Assembly: GCA_963769765.1 (NCBI GenBank)
Contig: CAVYNA010000003.1
Span: forward strand, 496,001 to 560,000
DNA length: 64,000 nucleotides
From: Bog-756 sp963769765
GTDB taxonomy: Bacteria > Actinomycetota > Acidimicrobiia > Acidimicrobiales > RAAP-2
Direction: 5' to 3'
Made by a program: the position numbers and the translations under genes
The notes under the pieces: generated by a model
Database searches by the model: none
What the model saw: the letters and a program-made list of their open reading frames with translations, nothing else
Told to the model about the DNA's origin: nothing
In this document: positions 28,941 through 37,312 of the stretch, in pieces
Layout of the letters: the number at the start of each line of letters is the position of its first letter
How positions within the stretch are numbered: the first letter of the stretch is position 1

Positions 28941-29798
28941 ATGTCGATCGCACGTGTGGGAATTGTCGGTTCGGGGATCATGGGGTCGGGCATCGCCGAG
29001 ACAGCCGCCACCAGCGGCTTCGAGGTCGTGCTGCGTTCTCGCAGCCAGGCGACCGCGGACGCCACGGTCGCCGCCCTCGAGAAGTCGCTCAACCGCCAGG
29101 TGGAGAAGGGCAAGCGGACCGCGGACGAGCGCGACAAGGCACTCTCGCTGGTCTCGGGCACCTCCGACCTCGGAGCCCTGAAGGGCACCGACCTGGTCAT
29201 CGAATCGGTCGTCGAGGACCTCGCCGTCAAGAAGGAGCTCTTCAACGAGCTCGATCGGATCACTGGCGACGACGCGATCCTCGCCACCAACACCTCGACG
29301 CTGCCGGTGATCGAGCTCGCCATGCAGACCGGTCGCCCCGACAAGGTGTGTGGGGTGCACTTCTTCAATCCGGCACCGGTCATGTCGCTCGTCGAGGTGG
29401 TCCGGCCGCTCACCGCCTCCGACGAGACCATCGCCACGGCCCGAGGCTTCGCGGAGGCCTGCGGCAAGACCCCGGTCGAGGTCAAGGACCAGGCCGGCTT
29501 CATCGTCAACGCCCTGCTCTTCCCCTACCTCAACAACGCCGTCCGCCTCTACGAGCAAGGAGTGGCCTCAGTCGAGGACATCGATGTGGCGATGAAGGGC
29601 GGGTGCGGTTTCCCGATGGGCCCGTTCGCCCTCCTCGACCTGGTCGGGCTCGACACCTCGCTCGCGATCCTCGACGCTCTCTACGCCGAATTCCGCGATC
29701 CGAACTACGCGGCGGTCCCCCTCCTCAGGCGGATGGTCACTGCGGAGCAGCTCGGCCGCAAGTCCGGTCAGGGCTTCTTCGACTACCACAAGAAGTAA
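28941..29798 (+). CDS. 3-hydroxybutyryl-CoA dehydrogenase
   Basis: Interconverts acetoacetyl-CoA and 3-hydroxybutyryl-CoA. The 285-residue protein has the NAD site VGIVGSGIMGSGIAETAA and the family signature GVHFFNPAPVMSLVEVVRP with the catalytic His. The C-terminal domain has GGCGFPMGPFALLDLVGLD. TAGCAT lies 8 bases before the ATG (leaderless). It sits just upstream of the ethylmalonyl-CoA mutase gene, so the EMC pathway is the likely context, although beta-oxidation is possible. Confidence 0.92.
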   Translation: MSIARVGIVGSGIMGSGIAETAATSGFEVVLRSRSQATADATVAALEKSLNRQVEKGKRTADERDKALSLVSGTSDLGALKGTDLVIESVVEDLAVKKELFNELDRITGDDAILATNTSTLPVIELAMQTGRPDKVCGVHFFNPAPVMSLVEVVRPLTASDETIATARGFAEACGKTPVEVKDQAGFIVNALLFPYLNNAVRLYEQGVASVEDIDVAMKGGCGFPMGPFALLDLVGLDTSLAILDALYAEFRDPNYAAVPLLRRMVTAEQLGRKSGQGFFDYHKK

Positions 29799-29849
29799 CC
29801 CCCAATACCGAGCGCAGACCCCGGGCCCGGGACCGGCCACAATGGTGGG

Positions 29850-31857
29850 ATGACCGACGCCGACCCGGGAACCAGCCGCACACGGGACAAGCCATGGGTG
29901 ATGCGGACCTACTCCGGTCACTCCACCGCCAAGGCATCCAACCGGCTCTACCGGACCAACCTGGCCAAGGGTCAGACCGGGCTCTCGATCGCCTTCGACC
30001 TGCCGACCCAGATCGGCTACGACCCCGACGCACCTGAGGCGGTCGGGGAGGTCGGCAAGGTCGGCGTCCCGGTTGCGCACCTCGGACACATGGCCGAGCT
30101 GCTCGACGGCATCCCGGTCGAGTCGATGAACACGTCGATGACGATCAATGCGACGGCCGGCTGGCTGCTCGGCCTCTACCTTGCGAACGCCGAAGACCGC
30201 GGCGTCGATCCGGCGGTTCTTGCCGGCACCACCCAGAACGACATCGTGAAGGAGTACCTCTCGCGGGGTACGTTCATCTACCCGCCGATGCCGAGTCGAC
30301 GGCTCACCGTTGACACCATCGCCTACACGGTCCGCCACGTCCCGAAGTGGAACCCGATCAACGTCTGCAGCTACCACCTCCAGGAGGCGGGCGCCACCCC
30401 GAATCAGGAAGTCGCATACGCGCTCGCCACGGCAATCGGGGTGCTCGACGCGGTGCGCGCCTCGGGACAAGTCACCGAGGACGAGCTGCCGTCTGTCGTC
30501 GGGCGCATCTCCTTCTTCTGCAACGCCGGGGTGCGCTTCGTCGAGGAGACCTGCAAGATGCGGGCATTCACCCGGCTCTGGGACCGGATCTGCTCGGAGC
30601 GATACGGAGTCGGCGACGAGAAGCTGCGCAGGTTCCGCTACGGCGTCCAGGTCAACTCGCTCGGACTCACCGAGGAACAGCCCGAGAACAACGTTCCCCG
30701 CATCGTCCTCGAGGCGCTCGGCGTCCTGCTCTCGAAGGACGCGAGGGCCCGTGCGCTCCAGCTGCCGGCGTGGAACGAGGCGCTCGGACTCCCGCGGCCG
30801 TGGGATCAGCAGTGGTCCCTCCGCATCCAGCAGATCCTCGCGTTCGAGTCGGACCTCCTCGAGTACGAGGACCTCTTCTCGGGATCGAAGGTGATCGAGG
30901 CGAAGACGGACGAGATCGCCGAGGCGTCCTGGGTCGAGCTCGAGGACGTCCTCGGGCTCGGCGGAGCCTTCGAGGCCATCGACGAGATCAAGTCGCGCCT
31001 CGTCGGTAGCCAGTCGGACCGGGTCCGTCGCATCGAGAACGGCGAGCTGCAGGTGGTCGGGGTCAACTGCTTCACCGAGACCGCTGAGTCCCCGCTCACG
31101 ACCGGCTCGGGCGAGCACGGCGAGGGCACGTTCCTCCGGGTCGACCCTGCCGTCGAGACCGAGCTGCGTGCCGACGTCGCAGCGTGGCGCAGCGCGCGGC
31201 GATGGAGCCGCGGTCGGCCGGGCCCTCGACGAGCTGCGGCGGACCGCCGAGGGCACTGGCAACCTCATGCCCGCCACCATCGCGCTCGCCCATGCCGGCG
31301 GGACGACCGGTGAGTGGGCCGGCGCACTGCGCGAGGTCTTTGGGGAGTACCGGGCGCCGACGGGAATCCGCGGGGGGGTCGGACACCGCGGTGAAGCCTT
31401 TCACTCGGTGATCGTGCGTTCGAAGGAGCTCGCCGAGCGTTCAGGCGGACCTCCCCGCCTGCTCGTCGCGAAGCCCGGGCTCGACGGCCACTCCAACGGG
31501 GCCGAGCAGATCGCGGTGGCGGCTCGTGATGCCGGCTTCGAAGTCATCTACCAAGGCATCCGGCTCACTCCGGCAGAGATCGCCGCCGCGGCCCGGGACG
31601 AGGACGTCGACGTGGTCGGCATCTCGATCCTGTCAGGTAGTCACCTCGAGCTGGTGCCCGAGGTCGTCGACCGCGTCCGTGCGGCCGGGGTCGACGCCCC
31701 GATCGTGGTAGGCGGGATCATCCCGAGCGAAGACATCGAGGTGCTCACCGGCAAGGGTGTCGCGCGGGTCTATACCCCGAAGGACTTCAAGCTCGGCGAC
31801 ATCATGGGCGACATCGTCGGCCTCGCCGAGGAGCACCGCACCGCGCGGGCCAGCTGA
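29850..31857 (+). CDS. ecm: Ethylmalonyl-CoA mutase, B12-dependent (single-base frame break)
   Basis: Isomerises ethylmalonyl-CoA to methylsuccinyl-CoA using adenosylcobalamin. The catalytic barrel (KPWVMRTYSGHSTAKASN, AFDLPTQIGYD, VCSYHLQEAGATPNQE, RYGVQVNSLGLTEEQPENN, LPAWNEALGLPRPWDQQW) matches Ecm/MeaA rather than methylmalonyl-CoA mutase. The B12-binding domain (KPGLDGHSNGAEQIA, GIRLTPAEI, SILSGSH, VVVGGIIP) lies in another frame from about 31200 on. Dropping one C near 31200 joins them as WRSAR-DGAAVG, exactly as in single-chain homologues of this length (about 668 residues). The codons after the break in the first frame look non-coding. A natural two-subunit split is less likely. Possible -10 CACAAT lies 6 bases before the ATG. 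Confidence 0.88.
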
Positions 31858-31860
31858 GCC

Positions 31861-31925
31861 GGCCGCAGCACTCGGTCGTCAGCGGGCGGCCGCAGCACTC
31901 GGTCGTCAGCGGGCGGTCAGCGGGC
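31861..31925. repeat. 27-bp perfect tandem duplication with partial third copy
   Basis: The 27-base unit beginning GGCCGCAGCACTCGG occurs at 31861-31887 and 31888-31914. It is followed by an 11-base partial unit ending GGTCAGCGGGC and related GGGCGGTC pieces. It lies between the ecm stop and, on the other strand, the end of the small carboxylase-associated ORF, whose last codons fall inside it. Confidence 0.9.
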
Positions 31926-32103
31926 GGTCACGTCGGGCGGTCGCCGGAGCGGACCACCACCGCCCGGAGAACCGCCAGGCGGGCGTGCGTTCGACGAGCG
32001 GCACGGCCGATGCCTGCCGCGGCCACACCTGGTCGACCGCGGCGGCGATGACCGCGAGCACCACGGGGTCGATCTCGTCACGTGTGGGCAGCAACTGGCT
32101 CAC
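31906..32103 (-). CDS. Small protein coupled to acyl-CoA carboxylase beta (epsilon/gamma-like)
   Basis: A 65-residue protein whose GTG start overlaps the stop of the carboxylase beta gene as GTGA, a classic coupling. It has a helical segment (EIDPVVLAVIAAAVDQVW) and an Arg/Trp-rich tail (AWRFSGRWWSA). Small accessory subunits in this position occur with actinobacterial and archaeal acyl-CoA and oxaloacetate carboxylases. Homology to a named epsilon or gamma family is suggested by position and size, not shown. Confidence 0.55.
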   Translation of the reverse strand: MSQLLPTRDEIDPVVLAVIAAAVDQVWPRQASAVPLVERTPAWRFSGRWWSAPATARRDRPLTAR

Positions 32104-33656
32104 AGCGGCATGTTCCCGTGCTTGCGCTTCGGCAGTTCCTCGCGTTTGGACACGAGGAGGGCGAGGCTGCGCACGAGGATCCGGCGCGTGTCGGCCGGGT
32201 CGATCACGTCGTCGACGTAGCCGCGCTCGGCTGCCGCATAGGGGTTGGCGTACCGCTCTGTGTACTCCTCGACGAGCTCCTTACGGCGTGCGACCGGATC
32301 GGGCGCCTCTGCGAGATCGCGCCGGTAGACGATCTCGACAGCGCCCTCTGGTCCCATGACCGCGAGTTCGGCCGACGGCCAGGCGTAGGCCAGGTCGGCG
32401 CCGATCGACTTCGAGTTCATGACCACGTACGCGCCGCCATAGGCCTTTCGGGTGATGATCTGCACACGGGGTACCGTCGACTCGCAGTATGCGTAGAGCA
32501 ACTTCGCGCCGTGCCGGATGATGCCGCCGTACTCCTGGTCGGTGCCGGGCATGAAGCCCGGGACGTCGACGAATGTGACGAGCGGAATGTTGAAGGCATC
32601 GCAGGTGCGCACGAACCGGGCGCCCTTCTCGGAGGCGTCGATGTTGAGCACGCCGGCCAGCATCTGGGGCTGATTGCCGACGATGCCGACCGAACGCCCG
32701 TCGATGCGGGCAAAGCCGCACACCAGATTCATCGCCCAGTGATGGTTGACCTCGAAGAATTCGCCATCGTCGACGACTGCTTCGATGACCTGCTTCATGT
32801 CGTAGGGCTGGTTCGGCGAAGTGGGCATGAGGTCGGACAGCTCGGGGGTGAGCCGCTCAGGATCGTCACCCGAGGCGATGAGTGGAGCCTCCTCCAAGTT
32901 GTTCGAGGGGAGGAATCCGAGCAGGTAGCGAACGTCGTCGAGGCAGGCCTTCTCGTCGGGGGCGACGAACGCCGCGACACCCGACTTCGTCGCGTGACTC
33001 ATCGCGCCACCGAGCTCCTCCAGGGTCACGTCTTCGCCGGTCACCGTCTTCACCACGTCGGGACCGGTGATGAACATGTGGCTCGTGCCCTGCACCATGA
33101 AGATGAAGTCCGTCATCGCGGGGCTGTAGACCGCTCCACCAGCGCAGGGGCCGAGGATGACACTGATCTGAGGGATGACCCCCGAGGACTGCGCATTTCG
33201 ATGGAAGATGCCACCGTAGGAGTGGAGAGAGACAACACCTTCTTGGATGCGGGCGCCCGCGCCGTCGTTGAGGCCGATCATCGGGACACCGATCGACGCA
33301 GCGAGATCCATCACCTTGTGGATCTTCTCGGCGAACACCTCGCCGAGCGCGCCTCCGAAGACGGTGAAGTCTTGGCTGAAGACGCACACCCGGCGACCGT
33401 CGACCGTCCCGAATCCCGTGATGACCCCATCGGTGTAGGGCCGGTTCTCCTCGAGCCCCATTCCATGCGCTCGGTGCCGAGCGAGCATGTCGAGCTCTTG
33501 GAAGGAGCCGTCGTCGAGCAGGTAGTCGATCCGCTCGCGGGCAGTCATCTTCCCCTTGGCGTGGTGCTTCTCGACCGCACGCGGCGAGCCCGCGTTGCGG
33601 GCGAGTTCCCGCCGTTCGGCGAGCTCGGCGAGGCGTTGGGTCATCGGGTGATCCAT
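32100..33656 (-). CDS. pccB: Acyl-CoA (propionyl/methylmalonyl-CoA) carboxylase, carboxyltransferase beta subunit
   Basis: A 518-residue carboxyltransferase that moves CO2 from carboxybiotin to an acyl-CoA, most likely propionyl-CoA. Both crotonase-fold halves are visible: LNDGAGARIQEGVVSL with GPCAGGAVYSPAMTDF, and DVPGFMPGTDQEYGGIIRHGAK with KAYGGAYVVMNSK. The biotin carboxylase/BCCP alpha subunit is not in the window. TAGCCT lies 7 bases before ATG 33656, deciding the start. In the EMC pathway it would feed propionyl-CoA to methylmalonyl-CoA. Confidence 0.92.
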   Translation of the reverse strand: MDHPMTQRLAELAERRELARNAGSPRAVEKHHAKGKMTARERIDYLLDDGSFQELDMLARHRAHGMGLEENRPYTDGVITGFGTVDGRRVCVFSQDFTVFGGALGEVFAEKIHKVMDLAASIGVPMIGLNDGAGARIQEGVVSLHSYGGIFHRNAQSSGVIPQISVILGPCAGGAVYSPAMTDFIFMVQGTSHMFITGPDVVKTVTGEDVTLEELGGAMSHATKSGVAAFVAPDEKACLDDVRYLLGFLPSNNLEEAPLIASGDDPERLTPELSDLMPTSPNQPYDMKQVIEAVVDDGEFFEVNHHWAMNLVCGFARIDGRSVGIVGNQPQMLAGVLNIDASEKGARFVRTCDAFNIPLVTFVDVPGFMPGTDQEYGGIIRHGAKLLYAYCESTVPRVQIITRKAYGGAYVVMNSKSIGADLAYAWPSAELAVMGPEGAVEIVYRRDLAEAPDPVARRKELVEEYTERYANPYAAAERGYVDDVIDPADTRRILVRSLALLVSKREELPKRKHGNMPL

Positions 33657-33732
33657 GGGCGGAAGGCTACAGCTCTGGCATCGGCGCCTCGATTCTGCGC
33701 GAGATCGGAAGTGCGGACCTAGATTCGGTCGG

Positions 33733-34650
33733 ATGTCGACGTTCGACCGGGAGCTCGAGCATCGATTGCGGGCTGCGGCATTCGACTTTCTGGATCGACT
33801 GGCGGACGTCGATGCCCCGCTCGTCCGCCAAGCCGACCTCGTCGGTTTCGTCTTCGATGGAGCCGCTCGCAGGCTCATGGCGACCCAACAGGGCATTTGG
33901 AAGCCCAAAGGACTGCATGCTGCGCTGAGCATCCGCACCGTGTACGCCCCCGATCCGGCCCGACGTCCCTACGACGACGTCCCCGGAACCGACGGGTACC
34001 TCCGCTACAAATGGCGCGGGACGGAGAGCGGACATCCTGACAATCGCGCTTTGAGGGTGGCGATGGTCGAACAGCTCCCCGTCATCTGGTTTCACGGGGT
34101 GGCCCGCGCCGTCTATCTCCCCATCTACCCGGTGTGGCTCGCCGCCGAGGAGCCTTCTGCCTGCCAGTTCGTCCTGTCTCTCGATATGGAGTCGCTCCAG
34201 GCATGGACCGAGCTCTCGGATCGGGATCCGGAGCTGCTCCGCTCCTACGCGGAGCGGACAGTTCTCGCCCGGTTGCACCAGCCGCTCTTCCGCCAGCGGG
34301 TGCTCGTCGCCTATGACAACCGTTGTGCGTTGTGCAGCCTGCGACACACTCGCCTGCTCGACGCCGCACACGTCCTCCCAGATGCAGCCGGCGGTCAGCC
34401 CGTAGTGACCAACGGCATCGCCATGTGCAAGATCCACCACGCCGCCTACGACGCGGACATCTTCGGGATCTCACCCGAGTATGCGGTCGGCGTGCGTCAG
34501 GACGTCATGTCCGAGATCGACGGTCCGACTCTCAGATACACCCTGCAGGCGATCGATGGAACGACGATCGAGCTGCCGAAGCAGCGGCGCGCTCGTCCGG
34601 ACCGGGATCTACTCGACATCCGATGGAAGCAGTTCCTCGAGGCCGTCTGA
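33733..34650 (+). CDS. HNH endonuclease domain protein
   Basis: A 305-residue protein with a C-terminal HNH nuclease domain. The zinc Cys pair is in CALCSLRH, the catalytic His in LLDAAHVLPDAAGG, and the end motif CKIHHAAYD. The N-terminal 200 residues are mixed alpha/beta with no assigned family; relatives are called putative restriction endonucleases. No methylase partner is seen. TAGATT lies 7 bases before the ATG (leaderless). It splits the otherwise EMC-pathway gene run. Confidence 0.8.
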   Translation: MSTFDRELEHRLRAAAFDFLDRLADVDAPLVRQADLVGFVFDGAARRLMATQQGIWKPKGLHAALSIRTVYAPDPARRPYDDVPGTDGYLRYKWRGTESGHPDNRALRVAMVEQLPVIWFHGVARAVYLPIYPVWLAAEEPSACQFVLSLDMESLQAWTELSDRDPELLRSYAERTVLARLHQPLFRQRVLVAYDNRCALCSLRHTRLLDAAHVLPDAAGGQPVVTNGIAMCKIHHAAYDADIFGISPEYAVGVRQDVMSEIDGPTLRYTLQAIDGTTIELPKQRRARPDRDLLDIRWKQFLEAV

Positions 34651-34860
34651 CGGAACCCTCGATGACACCGTGATCGGAGCGGTCGCCTGGTCGGGGTCAG
34701 TCGTTCCGAGTAGGTCCATCTGTCCTGGTCGGCGACCACCCTCCGTGGGATGAACGGGGAATGGTTCCTGACCAGCCAATTCACCACCGCCGGATCAGCC
34801 TGCTCGGCGACATTTCCTGTGATGGTGCTGACGAACGACGGGACCGCTCACTCACGAACG

Positions 34861-34912
34861 TCCAGGTTCATCGTCCAGGTTCATCGTCCAGGTTCATCGT
34901 CCAGGTTCATCG
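34861..34912. repeat. 13-bp tandem repeat, four perfect copies
   Basis: TCCAGGTTCATCG occurs four times head to tail without a mismatch, and a fifth copy diverges after TCCA. The unit is not a multiple of three and does not lie in a recognisable gene. It may be a length-variable locus or a regulator-binding array. Confidence 0.95.
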
Positions 34913-34936
34913 TCCACGGAGGACTTTGTTCTGTGC

Positions 34937-34968
34937 ACATACATCGCTATACATCACTAGATGTATGT
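34937..34968. promoter_or_regulatory. AT-rich nested palindrome (operator candidate)
   Basis: ACATACATC at 34937-34945 is the exact inverse of GATGTATGT at 34960-34968. Nested inside is ATACATC-ACTA-GATGTAT (34949-34966), an 18-base dyad. The A+T-rich patch stands out from its GC-rich surroundings. Such dyads bind dimeric regulators of the PadR, TetR or MarR type. No adjacent target gene is obvious. Confidence 0.45.
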
Positions 34969-35412
34969 ACTCCAAACGCTTGTCACGGGCGTCCACGCTG
35001 GACCCCGGGATGGTCTCGGAGTGTCCTCAGACGGAGGTCGGTCGGCCTGCTCACTCGGTTCCCAGGGATCGATCCGGTAGTCGCCAAGCGCGAATTCGCA
35101 GGCCGGCGCCACCGTCCAGCGCGGCGAGCTCGTCCGATTGGTCAGTTCCGGTCGTGCCGACCTGGAGGAGGACCACCTGGTCGGCCCACCTCAAATTGGC
35201 AGATTGGCGCGCTTCGCCAGGCGCGACGACAACTGTTCGACCAAGCATCGCCGCCAGCCTGCCTTCGGGACCACCGACAGGATCAGCGCACCGGTCGTCC
35301 GGTTGCCTCGAGTTCGCGGATGCGATCGATCATCGGGATCGCGGCGGACGTGCCCGGAGAGGACGCCGGGCCGCACCCTTCCAAGAGGCGCGGCCGGAGT
35401 CGTTGCCCTCGC

Positions 35413-35823
35413 CTACTCCTCGACGAGCTCGATGAGCGTGCCGAACGCACCCTTCGGGTGGACGAATGCCACAGTCGTGCCACGCGAGCCGGGACGCGGC
35501 GCCTGGTCGATCACCTGGCCGCCGTGGTCCTTCACCGACTGGAGTGCTGCACCGCAGTCCGCGACGCGGTACCCGACGTGATGGATCCCTTCGCCCTTCT
35601 TTTCGAGGTACTTCGCGACCGGTGAGTCCGCGGACGTCGGAGTGAGCAACTGGATGTAGCTGTCGGCCACCTTGAGGAGCGCCTCTTCGACGCCGTCGGA
35701 GTCGACGCGCTCGCGGTGTGCGACCGTGGCTCCGAACGTTCCCGCGTAGTAGGCGACGGCGGCGTCGAGATCGCGAACGGCGATTGCGACGTGGTCGAGC
35801 TCGGTGAACATCGGCGCTGTCAC
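35413..35823 (-). CDS. mce: Methylmalonyl/ethylmalonyl-CoA epimerase
   Basis: A 136-residue glyoxalase-fold protein that interconverts the (2R) and (2S) forms of methylmalonyl- and ethylmalonyl-CoA. It shows LDHVAIAVRDLDAAVAYY, QLLTPTS, GEGIHHVGYRVAD and a C-terminal Glu in GTLIELVEE, giving the usual metal ligands His, Gln, His and Glu. Its GTG overlaps the ccr stop as GTGA, so epimerase and reductase/carboxylase are made together. Confidence 0.92.
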   Translation of the reverse strand: MTAPMFTELDHVAIAVRDLDAAVAYYAGTFGATVAHRERVDSDGVEEALLKVADSYIQLLTPTSADSPVAKYLEKKGEGIHHVGYRVADCGAALQSVKDHGGQVIDQAPRPGSRGTTVAFVHPKGAFGTLIELVEE

Positions 35824-37160
35824 GCCCCCCGCCTTCGGAACAGCGTGATTCGGTCCTCGCCCACCCGCGCACGGAATTCGGGGTCGTCGATGCCCATCCC
35901 TTCTTCGGGGGCAAGGCACAGCACCCCGATCTTCCCCTCGTGCAGGTTCTGGTGGACCTGGTAGGCGGCGTCGCCGACCTCGTCGAGCGGGTGGACCGCG
36001 GAGAGCGGCGGGATGATCCTGCCCTCGCACACGAGCTGATTGGCATCCCAGGCCTCGCGGTAGTTGGCGAAGTGGGAGCCCCGAATGGTCTTCAGCTTCA
36101 TCCAGAGGTGGCGGTTGTCGTACTCGATCATGTAACCCGAAGTGGCAGCGCACGTCACGATCGTGCCACCCCGTTTGGCGGCGAAGACCGATGCACCCAT
36201 GGTCTGGCGCCCCGGGTGTTCGAAGACGATGTCGACATCCTCACCGACCAGGGCACGGATGTCCTTGCCCAAGCGGCGCCACTCCGACTCGTCCTGGGTG
36301 TGCTCGTCCTTCCAGAAGCGGTAGCCAGCCACCTTCCGGTCGATAACCGCCTCGACGCCGAGCTCGTGGAGGAGCTCGACCTTCTCGGGAGAGGAGACGA
36401 CCCCGACCGGAGTGCCTCCCCCGTTGAGGACGTACTGCACTGCGTAGGCGCCGAGCCCGCCGGACGCGCCCCACACCAGCACCTTGTCGCCCTGACCCAT
36501 GTGCGCACCGTTCTTCGAGACGAGCATGCGGTACGAGGTCGAGTTGCACAGTGCGTTGCAAGCCGCCTCCTCCCAGCTCAGGTGCGCGGGCTTGGGCATC
36601 AGCTGGTTGGCTTTGACGACGGCGAGCTCGGCGAGGCCACCGAAGTTGGTCTCGAAGCCCCAAATGCGCTGGTTGTCGGCGAGAATCGAATCGTCGTGCG
36701 AGCTCGGGCTCTGGTCGTCGACGTAGTTGCAGTGGACGGTCACCTTGTCGCCGGGCTTCCAATTGCGGACCGCCGAACCGGTCCGCAGTACGACCCCCGC
36801 GGCGTCAGAGCCGACAACGTGGACGTCGAGCGCGTGACGCGCACCCCAGCTGCTTTCCTTGCCGAGCCGGTCGAGGAACCCGAAGGTCGGGAGCGGTTCG
36901 AAGATCGAAGTCCACACCGTGTTGAAGTTGATGGCGCTCGCCATCACCGCGAGGTAGACCTCGTCGGGCGCGAGCTCCGGCACCGCGACCTCGCCGACCT
37001 GCAATGACTTTCGCGGATCCTTGTCGGCCGTGTCGAGGCCCTCGAACATCGAGACGTCGCCGCGCCTCACGAATGCGGCCTTGTACGACGCGGGCAGTTC
37101 GCTCGACGCGATGGCATCGCCGGATGCGCCGGACAGGACGGCTTCGAAGATCTCCTCCAT
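35820..37160 (-). CDS. ccr: Crotonyl-CoA carboxylase/reductase
   Basis: Reductively carboxylates crotonyl-CoA to ethylmalonyl-CoA with NADPH, the key step of the ethylmalonyl-CoA pathway. The 446-residue medium-chain-reductase protein shows Ccr-specific INFNTVWTSIFEPLPTF, HVVGSDAAGVVLRTG, WKPGDKVTVHCNYVD, GFETNFGGLAELAVVK, WGASGGLGAYAVQY and FEHPGRQTMGASVF. TATCCT lies 8 bases before the ATG (leaderless). It is divergent from the acetyl-CoA acetyltransferase gene, and the pair shares one control region. Confidence 0.95.
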   Translation of the reverse strand: MEEIFEAVLSGASGDAIASSELPASYKAAFVRRGDVSMFEGLDTADKDPRKSLQVGEVAVPELAPDEVYLAVMASAINFNTVWTSIFEPLPTFGFLDRLGKESSWGARHALDVHVVGSDAAGVVLRTGSAVRNWKPGDKVTVHCNYVDDQSPSSHDDSILADNQRIWGFETNFGGLAELAVVKANQLMPKPAHLSWEEAACNALCNSTSYRMLVSKNGAHMGQGDKVLVWGASGGLGAYAVQYVLNGGGTPVGVVSSPEKVELLHELGVEAVIDRKVAGYRFWKDEHTQDESEWRRLGKDIRALVGEDVDIVFEHPGRQTMGASVFAAKRGGTIVTCAATSGYMIEYDNRHLWMKLKTIRGSHFANYREAWDANQLVCEGRIIPPLSAVHPLDEVGDAAYQVHQNLHEGKIGVLCLAPEEGMGIDDPEFRARVGEDRITLFRRRGA

Positions 37161-37212
37161 GGTTTCGGAGGATAGCCGCCGCTGCCTGGTCGTCCAGGGT
37201 GGTGTTCCGGCG

Positions 37213-37243
37213 TTGATCGCTCTTGCCGTCGACGCCGTATCAT
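37213..37243 (+). promoter_or_regulatory. Probable promoter of the acetyl-CoA acetyltransferase gene
   Basis: TTGATC and TATCAT are separated by 19 bases, so the -10 is strong and the spacing long. The promoter faces the leaderless ccr promoter (TATCCT at 37174-37169, minus strand) within the 152-base divergent gap, so the two could be co-regulated. Confidence 0.45.
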
Positions 37244-37312
37244 GGTGATCCGTCGAGGCGGACCCATGGGGGGATCGTCGCTTGGATCGGCCAGCAGGCC
37301 ACGGAGGTCGTC

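Larger units (their letters stand above)
34651..35412. other. Gene-free stretch with tandem repeat and palindromes
   Basis: No convincing gene is seen in these 762 bases. Open frames here are short, arginine-rich or out of register. A minus-strand frame at 35051-35248 (65 codons, beginning MLGRTVVVAPGEARQ) has some protein-like character and could be a decayed fragment, but I do not recognise it. The stretch holds a 13-bp tandem repeat and an AT-rich palindrome, listed separately. Confidence 0.6.

Noticed and set aside
31168..31857. Separate B12-binding subunit starting at GTG 31168
   Set aside because: No ribosome-binding site, and the first codons repeat sequence already read in the mutase frame; a one-base slip explains it better.
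34750..35625. 291-codon plus-strand frame in the gene-free stretch
   Set aside because: It runs through the 13-bp tandem repeat and then antisense to the epimerase gene; composition is not protein-like.
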